From NCBI GenBank assembly GCA_937992195.1, contig CALKKV010000078.1:1-43533 (forward strand): DNA of 43,533 nt, written 5' to 3'. Positions 5,503 to 12,762 of the stretch are shown here, piece by piece. Made by a program: the position numbers and the translations under genes. The stretch comes from an uncultured Gammaproteobacteria bacterium. GTDB taxonomy: Bacteria > Pseudomonadota > Gammaproteobacteria > Arenicellales > Poriferihabitantaceae. Numbering within the stretch: the stretch's first letter is position 1; each line of letters begins with the position of its first letter. A model generated the notes under the pieces. The model worked only from the letters and a program-made list of their open reading frames with translations, was not told where the DNA came from and did no database searches.

Positions 5503-8484
5503 GTGGCGTTATTAATTAGTGTCATGGGCGAAAATACCGCAATCGGCAATACGCTAACGGGTGTACACCGCAGATCAGCACCGGTAGTGGCAAAACGTGG
5601 TCCGAAATCGATTCCACTATCAGCTGGCGCTTCATTGCCGCAGGTTCAAACTCAGCGCGGTGTACGCAAGATACCACTGTACAAATTTAAAGTGCCAATC
5701 ACAGAGAGCATGCGGAAGACAAAGGTCCCAGAGCGGAGAAAGCGGCATATCCTCGTTTGGCAGTCGATCTTTAATGCGGAATTTTCTCAATTCGAAATTG
5801 AGTTTGCAAAACTGTATACCCATCCGCTAAGCCAAAAAAAGTTGGACGGACTCGATAACGAATACGAGCCCACCGATAAGCACATCAATTATCGATTATC
5901 CAAAGAGACATACAACAAGCTCGACTTGCCCAACAAAATGTCGCCTTTAGTGGCTGATGATTCCTCAGTTGCAGAACAACTGGCGATAGGAGTGATAGAA
6001 AATTACCAAAGGATACTAAAGAAACTGACCCATGAGCAGGGCGTTATTGTTGATCAAAAGCTGAAATTTATTGTTGAACGGTTAGGTCAGGATGCATTAG
6101 ATGATGATGCCAATACCATTGATATGCTCCGCCTGCTGGACTCTGCAATCGAGAAAACAGCAGATCTTGATGACTATGGCCTGGTATACCTCAATGGCAA
6201 CGCACTGTCCTACCGAAAGCAGTTTTCGAACAATGTAATTTATAGTTCGAAAAATGCCAAAGAGTTCCTCGAACGCTATCATAATGTTCTTGATATTCTC
6301 TTATCCGACAAGCATCAACGAAGCAAAAGCCTTTCTGGCGCCATACAATCCTACTATCAAGCTCACCGAGAGCTTACTGATAAAATTCCAGCTCTCAGAC
6401 TTCTTGAACAAATATCAGCACTTAATAAAACTCTGGATCTACCCAGTGGCGGACGACCGGGGGATGACAATCAGATAGATTGGTTGAAAATACAGGCGGA
6501 AGCTGACAAACGTATCGCCGAAAAACAACTCAATCAATTCTTGAAAAAGACGGGCTACACTAAGGCATTGATTAAAACGCAACGTAGCGCGTTCGCTGAA
6601 GCCTTCAAATCGTTATTAGCTCTCTCTTTAGATCAGGCACTAACAGTCAGTATTCGACTTGTCTCTTTCGAAATTACGAGGCAATTGAATTCAAAAGGCC
6701 TCGATATTTCAAAAAGTTATTTCGCACAGCTGTATCTTGATTGGGCAAGTCAGGGGAAACAGAAGAAGCTGGCGTTGCTTAGCAAGCAATATCCCATTAT
6801 TCAGTTTTTTGATGGCGACGTGTTTTCGTTGGCGAAGCATGTTCAGGGTGTTCCTCGTTTCCAAGTCAGTCCTGAAGGGTTTTTTGCAGCGGACCTCGAT
6901 CGGTTAGCACGTCGGCGCTTAAGTGACCTCCTGCAAGCGCGAAAATCCATTCGAAAAGAGAATAAACGAATCTGGCATCTCGATAAGGCAGTGAAGGACG
7001 CCTTCGACAGTCTCGGACTCGCTGGAACAAGTTATCAATGGGTGGTATCCACTTATGCAAGCAAAGAGAAGAACAAGGGTCGATGGAAGCGCGTGCTACG
7101 CGATATTGTGTTGTTTGTCATATCGGTGGTTCCAGTAGGTCGAGTAATCGGTACCTTGGTGAAGTTACGTGTGCGGACTTCACACGCGGCGAAAGTCGCG
7201 ACGGCATTGAAAGTTGGCGTCGCGGGTGCCGATATTGCACAAGCAAAAGCGATGCAAGAAGAAATTCGGACTGCCAATGTCATGAAGCGGGTAGGACTAC
7301 GAACCAGTTCACCCTCGTATGTTTGGGTAATACTGGCAATCGCAGGTGGCGGATTTGATCTAGCAGATCTCGCCAAGGCCGCTAAAATTAGTAAGAGCGA
7401 TGTTGTTAAAGATCTAAACACAGTTCCACCCAAAGAACTGTCGATCCACTTAAAAAACAAATACGATATTCGGGACGACAAATTGACCAGGTCAATAGCG
7501 CGTAAACGCCTGTCAGCAGATAAACTGCAACAAGCATTCGCTGATTTTTCCAAGGCGTCGGGCAATCGGCTAGCATCGATCAACGCGGTTGCGAATGAAC
7601 TTTCGATCATTGTATTTCACATGATCAAGGCAGGTATCCTCGAGGCCGATGTGTTTATCAATGCGCTGAGAGCACGTCGCTATTTTACCAAACTGACCCC
7701 AGGTCAGATGCAGGAACTCTATGAGATTCACGGAGAACAACTGATTCGTGTCTTGAAAACAAGTGTGAAAATACCGAAGAGAATTTCCGGAAAAATAGAA
7801 GGGTCAACAGTGAAATGGTTGGTACAAAATGGACTATGGACTTCGAAAACAGCCCGACAGTTTGGCAGTGCGTCGGATACCATAATAGATAGTCTCAATA
7901 CATTTAGACTGTCGCCAGGGTTCGACAAAGTAGTCGCTGATTGGTTGGCACGGGGGTATAAGCAAGACGGAGCACGCTTTGTGATGCGATATGCATTAAA
8001 AAATTTCAAGGAGCCACCTCAACAAATTCGATTTGAGGTGCTAAAACCGAGAAACCCGACTTTGGATGCCGCTGGCAAAACTTCTGGAAATCCCATCCGC
8101 ATTCGAGATGTTGTTGTTAAATTCGACAGTAAACCCGCTGCAAAATCATCGAATAAGACAGTGTCCAATAGCGAGCCTTACGAGATCAAGTTTGAGTTCA
8201 AATCGATCAAAGCAATACGTCGAAATTTGGTTTATCGAGTAGAAAACGGCGCTAAAGTGCCCGGTCAGTTGTTTAAAGATTTAGAAGAGTTGCTCATGCA
8301 GCTGGGGCCGGTGACCAATGGCCGCGTATTGAAATGGGTGATCAACGGCGACAAAGGGTTGACGAAGAAACAGGCATTTGACCAACTTCTTAAATACGTT
8401 AACCAAACCGGGCTGGTCAACTTACCCGCGTGGAAAAAAGAGGGCGAAGCTGTCCTGTGGAGTATTTTGGAAATAACCAACTGA
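5503..8484 (+). CDS. Large unrecognised protein, 993 aa, possible multidomain effector
   Basis: No family is recognised. I use GTG at 5503, preceded by AGGAAG; an ATG at 5524 is the alternative. The protein is basic and mostly helical, with a basic N-terminus (HRRSAPVVAKRGPK). One hydrophobic segment lies near residues 533-552 (VLFVISVVPVGRVIG) and another near 602-628 (VWVILAIAGGGFDLADLAKA). The second is reminiscent of the hydrophobic pre-toxin segment of polymorphic toxins. Near residues 895-930 the chain reads EIKFEFKS then GQLFKDLEELL, an E-x-K plus downstream Q arrangement seen in PD-(D/E)XK nucleases. That reading is speculative: no clear upstream catalytic Asp was assigned and no immunity gene follows. 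It is probably co-transcribed with the 1172-aa gene (46-bp gap). Confidence 0.82.
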   Translation: MALLISVMGENTAIGNTLTGVHRRSAPVVAKRGPKSIPLSAGASLPQVQTQRGVRKIPLYKFKVPITESMRKTKVPERRKRHILVWQSIFNAEFSQFEIEFAKLYTHPLSQKKLDGLDNEYEPTDKHINYRLSKETYNKLDLPNKMSPLVADDSSVAEQLAIGVIENYQRILKKLTHEQGVIVDQKLKFIVERLGQDALDDDANTIDMLRLLDSAIEKTADLDDYGLVYLNGNALSYRKQFSNNVIYSSKNAKEFLERYHNVLDILLSDKHQRSKSLSGAIQSYYQAHRELTDKIPALRLLEQISALNKTLDLPSGGRPGDDNQIDWLKIQAEADKRIAEKQLNQFLKKTGYTKALIKTQRSAFAEAFKSLLALSLDQALTVSIRLVSFEITRQLNSKGLDISKSYFAQLYLDWASQGKQKKLALLSKQYPIIQFFDGDVFSLAKHVQGVPRFQVSPEGFFAADLDRLARRRLSDLLQARKSIRKENKRIWHLDKAVKDAFDSLGLAGTSYQWVVSTYASKEKNKGRWKRVLRDIVLFVISVVPVGRVIGTLVKLRVRTSHAAKVATALKVGVAGADIAQAKAMQEEIRTANVMKRVGLRTSSPSYVWVILAIAGGGFDLADLAKAAKISKSDVVKDLNTVPPKELSIHLKNKYDIRDDKLTRSIARKRLSADKLQQAFADFSKASGNRLASINAVANELSIIVFHMIKAGILEADVFINALRARRYFTKLTPGQMQELYEIHGEQLIRVLKTSVKIPKRISGKIEGSTVKWLVQNGLWTSKTARQFGSASDTIIDSLNTFRLSPGFDKVVADWLARGYKQDGARFVMRYALKNFKEPPQQIRFEVLKPRNPTLDAAGKTSGNPIRIRDVVVKFDSKPAAKSSNKTVSNSEPYEIKFEFKSIKAIRRNLVYRVENGAKVPGQLFKDLEELLMQLGPVTNGRVLKWVINGDKGLTKKQAFDQLLKYVNQTGLVNLPAWKKEGEAVLWSILEITN

Positions 8485-8635
8485 TAGACATATCGAAGGA
8501 GTAGTTATCAGCCCAAGACATGGGTTGTGCATATTTCGGCGATCGTGAACACCTTCGTGTCAACGTATTGTCGAGTTGTGCTTTTACCTCAAGTATTCAC
8601 TCTCAACGCGATACAGAAATCATAGTGAACTGACC
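8485..8635 (+). other. Short gap between the 993-aa gene and repeat A', with one doubtful mini-ORF
   Basis: A 37-codon frame (ATG 8520, stop 8631-8633, beginning MGCAYFGDREHLRVN) ends 2 bp before repeat A', much as vapC ends against repeat A. The AAGGAG at 8495-8500 is too far upstream (about 19 bp) to be a convincing ribosome binding site. I do not call it a gene. No terminator hairpin is evident. Confidence 0.25.
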
Positions 8636-8822
8636 GAAGTTGTTGGGATAATTAAAAAGCCGATCAGAAATAACTGTTCGGGTTTCTATTGACCTCGTAC
8701 CGTTCAGTGTTAAGAATTGATGCTCGACCAATTAACTTGTTAAGACCTACCTTTTCGCTAATTCGATGGAATCCAGACGCCTCAGTATCGCCCAAAATCA
8801 ATCCTAACTATCTGATTTTTAA
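8636..8822. repeat. Repeat A', island-end sequence (second copy)
   Basis: It is homologous to 1240-1423 along most of its length and ends immediately before a tRNA-end core variant (TGGTCCCCGGAGCCGGAC at 8823). It marks the tRNA-proximal end of the island that carries the two giant genes. With the repeats that follow it makes up the gene-free stretch 8485-9004. Confidence 0.75.
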
Positions 8823-9004
8823 TGGTCCCCGGAGCCGGACTGGTTGCCACGCAATTGAACCGGCAGTGGCTTCCTCAGATTGTCCCAAGAACTAGATTGT
8901 CGCGTGAGAAAACTGGTACCCGGAGCCGGACTGGTTGCCACGCAATTGAACCGGCAATGGCTTCCTCAGATTGTCCCAAGAACTGGATTGTCGCGTGAGA
9001 AAAC
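8823..9004. repeat. Two tandem 91-bp units derived from the tRNA-Leu 3' end
   Basis: Units at 8823-8913 and 8914-9004 are nearly identical and run directly into the intact tRNA-Leu at 9005. Each starts with the 18-bp tRNA 3' core (TGGTACCCGGAGCCGGAC; TGGTCCCC in the outer unit). It then has a 14-bp interruption (TGGTTGCCACGCAA) and resumes T-arm-like sequence (TTGAACCGGCA). About 48 bp of unrelated sequence ending GTCGCGTGAGAAAAC completes it. A diverged third unit is at 163-255. Confidence 0.9.
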
Positions 9005-9091
9005 TGGTACCCGGAGCCGGACTTGAACCGGCACGATGTTGCCATCGAGGGATTTTAAGTCCCTTGCGTCTACCAATTCCGCCACCCGGGC
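9005..9091 (-). tRNA. leuZ: tRNA-Leu(UAA)
   Basis: The reverse complement starts GCCCGGGTGGCGGAATTGG and ends in an encoded CCA (87 nt). The anticodon loop is CTTAAAA (anticodon UAA), the class II variable arm is long, and the T arm is GCCGGTTCAAGTCCGGC. The acceptor stem has G-U closing pairs, as in E. coli tRNA-Leu(UAA). It is the last tRNA of a Gly-Cys-Leu series downstream of pgsA. Its 3' end faces the accessory region, and it is the only intact copy among the tRNA-Leu-like sequences here. Confidence 0.97.
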
Positions 9092-9141
9092 ATTCGAGCT
9101 ATTTTGCTTAGGCTTGGTAAGGCCTATGTGTTGAGGAGTCC

Positions 9142-9215
9142 TGGAGGCTGAGCCCGGAATCGAACCGAGGTCAACGGCTTTGCAGGCCGCTGCATAACCA
9201 CTCTGCCACTCAGCC
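9142..9215 (-). tRNA. cysT: tRNA-Cys(GCA)
   Basis: The reverse complement begins GGCTGAGTGGCAGAGTGG and ends CTCAGCCTCCA (74 nt). The anticodon loop is CCTGCAAA (GCA) and the T arm contains GGTTCGATTCC. It lies 50 bp upstream of tRNA-Leu in transcription order, in the same positional context as cysT of E. coli. Confidence 0.97.
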
Positions 9216-9235
9216 AGGAATCATCACACTGTTCG

Positions 9236-9290
9236 CCAGAGATATTAACAGTTTTGCCGCAGGCTGACCCCGCTTGTTAATGTTCTCTGG
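9236..9290. other. Large inverted repeat in the tRNA-Gly/tRNA-Cys spacer
   Basis: CCAGAGATATTAACA (9236-9250) pairs with TGTTAATGTTCTCTGG (9275-9290) with one bulge, around a 24-nt loop. It lies in the transcribed spacer of the tRNA operon and would form a stable stem in the precursor RNA, perhaps as a processing signal. Confidence 0.55.
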
Positions 9291-9328
9291 AGAATTGAAA
9301 TATTGGATATCAGAGCCTTTCGCGACCT

Positions 9329-9370
9329 GCTTTCACGTCCATTAACCAAGGTTTAACTGGCGGTGAAAGC
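9329..9370. other. Second inverted repeat in the tRNA-Gly/tRNA-Cys spacer
   Basis: GCTTTCAC (9329-9336) pairs perfectly with GTGAAAGC (9363-9370), and an inner TTAACC/GGTTTA pairing extends the hairpin. It ends 20 bp from the tRNA-Gly 3' end, so it could be a processing or attenuation structure within the tRNA transcript. Confidence 0.5.
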
Positions 9371-9390
9371 TTACATCACGAAGAGATGAA

Positions 9391-9465
9391 TGGAGCGGGA
9401 AACGAGATTCGAACTCGCGACCCCAACCTTGGCAAGGTTGTGCTCTACCACTGAGCTATTCCCGC
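9391..9465 (-). tRNA. glyW: tRNA-Gly(GCC)
   Basis: The reverse complement begins GCGGGAATAGCTCAGTGG and ends TTCCCGCTCCA (75 nt). The anticodon is GCC in the loop TTGCCAA and the T arm is GCGAGTTCGAATCTCGT. It is the first tRNA of the Gly-Cys-Leu operon and has its own promoter just upstream. Confidence 0.97.
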
Positions 9466-9491
9466 TTTTGCTCTCTTATCGAGGGCAAGTG

Positions 9492-9519
9492 ATTCTATTC
9501 AACCAGCATGCGGTGTCAA
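9492..9519 (-). promoter_or_regulatory. Strong sigma70 promoter of the tRNA operon
   Basis: Read on the minus strand: TTGACA (9514-9519), a 16-bp spacer, TAGAAT (9492-9497), then CACTTGCCCTC before the expected start near 9485. This is a near-consensus promoter 27 bp upstream of tRNA-Gly, so the tRNAs do not depend on read-through from pgsA. Confidence 0.75.
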
Positions 9520-9585
9520 TAGATAAACCCAATATACTTCAGGCAATTCACCTGTTTCAGCGCTTTCTGGCCGCTATCCCGTCAA

Positions 9586-10164
9586 TTACCCTTTTTCCAT
9601 TAAAAATGGCCACGCGGCGCGAAGATATTCAACCATCGACCAAAGGGTCAGGGCAGCGGCGATATAGAGCGCAATCTCGCCAATTCTTAGGGTCGGCAGA
9701 CCAAATAAGGGAAGTCCGTACAGCAGCAATGCAATGGCGACCATTTGCATTGCGGTTTTGAATTTACCGATATTGCCCACCGCAACCGCACCGCGCTCGC
9801 CCATCTCGGCCATCCACTCGCGCAAAGCCGAAATCGCAATTTCCCGCCCAACAATAATGGTGACAGCAATTACAAATGGCACCACATGATAAACCCCGGC
9901 CAGAATCATCCTGTCGGACACCAACAGTACCAGCGCACTGGCGACAATGAGCTTGTCCGCCACCGGATCTAAAAATGCACCAAGCCGACTTGTCATATTG
10001 AGTTTTCTTGCTAAATAACCGTCGAGCCAATCAGTTGCGGAAGCAAGTATGAAGGTGGAGGCCACAATGAGTTCACGGGACGGGCCGGGCCAAAAGTACA
10101 TCACGACAAGCACCGGGATCAGAATAATCCTGAAGAGAGTAATGAGGTTCGGCAGATTCCACAT
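9586..10164 (-). CDS. pgsA: CDP-diacylglycerol-glycerol-3-phosphate 3-phosphatidyltransferase
   Basis: This inner-membrane enzyme joins glycerol 3-phosphate to CDP-diacylglycerol, the committed step to phosphatidylglycerol and cardiolipin. The 192-aa sequence has the full CDP-alcohol phosphotransferase signature at residues 45-70: Asp45, Asp48-Gly49, Ala52-Arg53, Gly62, Asp66 and Asp70 with canonical spacing. Several hydrophobic helices surround it. The N-terminus MWNLPNLITLFRI is typical of the family. It lies 102 bp after uvrC in the same direction and just before the tRNA operon, the order found in E. coli. Confidence 0.97.
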   Translation of the reverse strand: MWNLPNLITLFRIILIPVLVVMYFWPGPSRELIVASTFILASATDWLDGYLARKLNMTSRLGAFLDPVADKLIVASALVLLVSDRMILAGVYHVVPFVIAVTIIVGREIAISALREWMAEMGERGAVAVGNIGKFKTAMQMVAIALLLYGLPLFGLPTLRIGEIALYIAAALTLWSMVEYLRAAWPFLMEKG

Positions 10165-10266
10165 TGTTGCTAACTATTTCGGTTGAATGTTCCTTAAATT
10201 CCTGACGCGCCGATAACCTTGAAAATCATCTGCCTAAATTTTGTCGAGGATCTTTTGTGAAGCCTA

Positions 10267-12090
10267 TCAGTTATGAAACTGATTATAAATCCGCTCGGCC
10301 AGTTTTGGGCTGATTCCAGACACGCTGGTCAGATCTTCGATGCCCGCTCTTTTTATTTCGCTCAGCCCACCAAAATGGCGCAACAGCTCTCGACGCTTCT
10401 TCTCTCCAATCCCTTCAATTTGCTCTAACGATGAGGTTGTACGCGCTTTATCCCTTCGCGCACGGTGTCCGGTGATGGCAAATCTATGGGCTTCATCGCG
10501 AATCCGCTGGATCAAATGAGAGGTGGGTGATGTACTGCCGGGATAAACCGGTCTAGGGCGGCCGACCATATGCAGCTGTTCTTCGCCGGCACGCCGCTCT
10601 GGGCCTTTTGACACGCCAACCAGCTGCACCGAATCCAGCAGCTGCAATTCTTCAAAAACCTTTTCCGCTATCCCCAACTGCCCTTTGCCGCCATCAATCA
10701 GCACCAGATCAGGCAGTTTGCCATCGTCTTGCAGCACCCGTTTATAACGACGGGTTAGCACCTGCTCCATTGCGGCATAATCGTCGCCGCCAGTAATACC
10801 TTCAACATTAAATTTGCGATAGTCGGATTTGATCGCACCCTGGTGGTCGAAAACCACGCACGAGCCAACCGTTCGCTCTCCCATAGTATGGCTAATGTCA
10901 AAACACTCAATCCGCGACGGCGTTTCTTCCAATGACAAAGACTGCGCCAATGCCTCAAACTGACTGACGATCTGACTATGTTCGTTCAAATAAACACGCA
11001 GCCGGTCCTGGGTATTGATCATGGCGTTATCAATCCAACGCGCACGCTGGGATCGAACCTGGGATTTGATTTCAACCCTGGTTCCAGCCTCCAGCGAAAG
11101 TACCTGCTGCAGGGATGCCCGGCTTTCTATTGGATCACTAAGCAATATCTCTTTGGGTATTTCCGATCCAATATAGGTTTGTGTAAGAAACGCCTCCAGC
11201 AGCTGTCCGGCTTCCAGATCCATGGGGTTTTGCTGAATCACAAAACGTCCGCCCAAATTCCGGCCCTGACGGATCTGGGTTACACCAAAACACACATTGG
11301 CAGAGTCCGTAGCCACGGTAACGACGTCTGCGTCACTACCGTCATTGGATACATATTGTTTCTCGCGAACCCGCTGTAGTCGCGCAATACGATCTCTGTA
11401 TTCGGCCGCTTTCTCAAATTCGAGCGCCTCAGAAGCGGATTCCATTTTCTTCACCAACTCTTGATTTAGAGAGACATCTCGCCCGGAAACCATTGCTCTC
11501 GCCTGACGAACGTCTTCGGCGTAATCTTCCTTAGAGATTAGTCCCACACAGGAGCCCGAGCAGCGCTTTATCTGATACTGCAGACACGGTCTCGAGCGAT
11601 TTCTAAAAAAGCTGTCCCGACACTGCCGCAACAAGAAAATTTTCTGTATTTGCGCCAGCATCTCGCGCACAGCCCCGGAACTGGGATAAGGACCGAAGTA
11701 TTTGCCCGGCTGACTGCGCCGGCCACGATAGAAGGTAAATCGTGGAAAGTCATCTTTCTGAGTCAGGCGGATATAGGGGTAGCTTTTGTCATCTCTAAGG
11801 AGGATGTTGTATCGCGGTTTTCTGTCTTTGATCAGATTATGTTCCAGCAACAATGCCTCACTTTCGGTCTGCGTCTGATGCGTTTCGGCGCGCGCGATCT
11901 TCGAAACCATTAGCCGCGTTTTGCCGCTTAATCCGCTCTTCCTGAAATAACTGGTTACTCTTTTCTTCAAGTTCCGCGCTTTACCAACGTAAAGCGTGTC
12001 GCCGTCAGCATCATAGTAAATATAGACACCCGGCTTTTCTGACACAGAGGCCAGAAATACGACTGAATCAAAAGGTTCGGGATGTTCCAT
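10267..12090 (-). CDS. uvrC: Excinuclease ABC subunit C
   Basis: UvrC makes both incisions around a DNA lesion in nucleotide excision repair. The 607-aa product has an N-terminal GIY-YIG nuclease (PGVYIYYDADGDTLYVGKAR), then a UVR domain that contacts UvrB (ALEFEKAAEYRDRI). The RNase H-like second nuclease (ECFDISHTMGERTVGSCVVF, LVLIDGGKGQL) and C-terminal helix-hairpin-helix motifs (LEQIEGIGEKKR, VSGISPKLAERI) follow. I chose the ATG at 12090 (MEHPEPFDS), 18 residues before the nuclease motif; the frame continues 30 codons upstream without family-like sequence. It is divergent from the small gene at 12265. Confidence 0.97.
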   Translation of the reverse strand: MEHPEPFDSVVFLASVSEKPGVYIYYDADGDTLYVGKARNLKKRVTSYFRKSGLSGKTRLMVSKIARAETHQTQTESEALLLEHNLIKDRKPRYNILLRDDKSYPYIRLTQKDDFPRFTFYRGRRSQPGKYFGPYPSSGAVREMLAQIQKIFLLRQCRDSFFRNRSRPCLQYQIKRCSGSCVGLISKEDYAEDVRQARAMVSGRDVSLNQELVKKMESASEALEFEKAAEYRDRIARLQRVREKQYVSNDGSDADVVTVATDSANVCFGVTQIRQGRNLGGRFVIQQNPMDLEAGQLLEAFLTQTYIGSEIPKEILLSDPIESRASLQQVLSLEAGTRVEIKSQVRSQRARWIDNAMINTQDRLRVYLNEHSQIVSQFEALAQSLSLEETPSRIECFDISHTMGERTVGSCVVFDHQGAIKSDYRKFNVEGITGGDDYAAMEQVLTRRYKRVLQDDGKLPDLVLIDGGKGQLGIAEKVFEELQLLDSVQLVGVSKGPERRAGEEQLHMVGRPRPVYPGSTSPTSHLIQRIRDEAHRFAITGHRARRDKARTTSSLEQIEGIGEKKRRELLRHFGGLSEIKRAGIEDLTSVSGISPKLAERIYNQFHN

Positions 12091-12264
12091 CACCGAATGG
12101 TAACACCGAAGATAATTCAGTAAATGATTCGCAAAAAAGACGAAATTACATTTATCTTTTTGGTTATCGTCAGCCGCCATTCAGCTGAAACTGATATATT
12201 CTGCATAAGTGATTTTTTAATCGATCACTGTAGATAATTAAAATTATGCTTAGGCGGATAAAAT

Positions 12265-12579
12265 ATGTACTCAGACGTCAAATTAAAAACAGCCGATCCA
12301 TCCTTAGAACAACTTGCCAGCGAACTGGTATCCACGTGGTCAGAGAGCGGTAAGTTGACCTTACGCCCTTCTGAAAAACAGCGTCTCAAGAACCTGCTGG
12401 TTTCTGCGTTCCCACAATTTCTTTCTTGTAATCATTCTGAAACGCTTGAGAGTTATATCGAAACAGTCAAGCAGCAACAGAAGAAGGTTTACATAGACGC
12501 AGTTGCGGCAATTCCTGAATCGATTCCCGGCATGCTCAATAAACAACGGGTGTTAAACACCTGTGAATTTATTGATTAG
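12265..12579 (+). CDS. Small hypothetical protein, 104 aa
   Basis: Not recognised. The ATG is preceded by AGGCGG at 12252-12257 with good spacing. The product is soluble, mainly helical (LEQLASELVSTWSESGKL, YIETVKQQQKKVYIDAVAAI), with no signal peptide or membrane segment. It starts 174 bp from uvrC in the opposite direction and precedes efp on the same strand, separated by a 183-bp gap with its own promoter. Spacing and Shine-Dalgarno support it as a real gene. Confidence 0.65.
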   Translation: MYSDVKLKTADPSLEQLASELVSTWSESGKLTLRPSEKQRLKNLLVSAFPQFLSCNHSETLESYIETVKQQQKKVYIDAVAAIPESIPGMLNKQRVLNTCEFID

Positions 12580-12609
12580 GCGATAAATCGCAAAATTCAA
12601 CCGTTTTTC

Positions 12610-12638
12610 TCGAAACCATCAAGGATTGGTGGTTTCGA
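12610..12638. other. Hairpin between the small hypothetical gene and efp
   Basis: TCGAAACCATC (12610-12620) pairs with GGTGGTTTCGA (12628-12638) around a 7-nt loop. Outer sequences (TTAGGCGAT near 12576, ATCGCCCTAG near 12651) could extend the fold. No U-tract follows, so it is not a convincing intrinsic terminator. Confidence 0.4.
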
Positions 12639-12704
12639 TACATCTGTAAATCGCCCTAGAAGCAAACCAGAAATCGTCGCTTTGCCTCGGGTAATGCAGT
12701 CAAG

Positions 12705-12733
12705 TTGCTACTGCCTCTCTATCACCCTACAAT
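12705..12733 (+). promoter_or_regulatory. Probable efp promoter
   Basis: TTGCTA (12705-12710), a 17-bp spacer and TACAAT (12728-12733) place the transcription start near 12740, about 23 nt before the efp ATG. This position supports the 12763 start over the longer open frame beginning at 12682. Confidence 0.6.
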
Positions 12734-12762
12734 CCGCCCCAAACAATCCATATCCAAGCGCC

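Noticed and set aside
7053..7610. 185-codon minus-strand frame
   Set aside because: It lies fully inside the 993-aa gene; its Ser/Arg/Thr-rich composition is a shadow of plus-strand codons.
8689..8895. 68-codon frame on the plus strand near the tRNA-Leu end
   Set aside because: It runs across repeat A' and the first 91-bp unit, has tRNA-derived sequence in its second half and no ribosome binding site.
163..9004. CRISPR-like array
   Set aside because: The repeats are tRNA-derived, 91-197 bp long and widely spaced, with no short uniform repeats and variable spacers and no cas genes.
12682..12762. Longer N-terminus for EF-P
   Set aside because: The additional 27 residues contain the predicted promoter and have no match to the family N-terminus, which starts at Met 12763.
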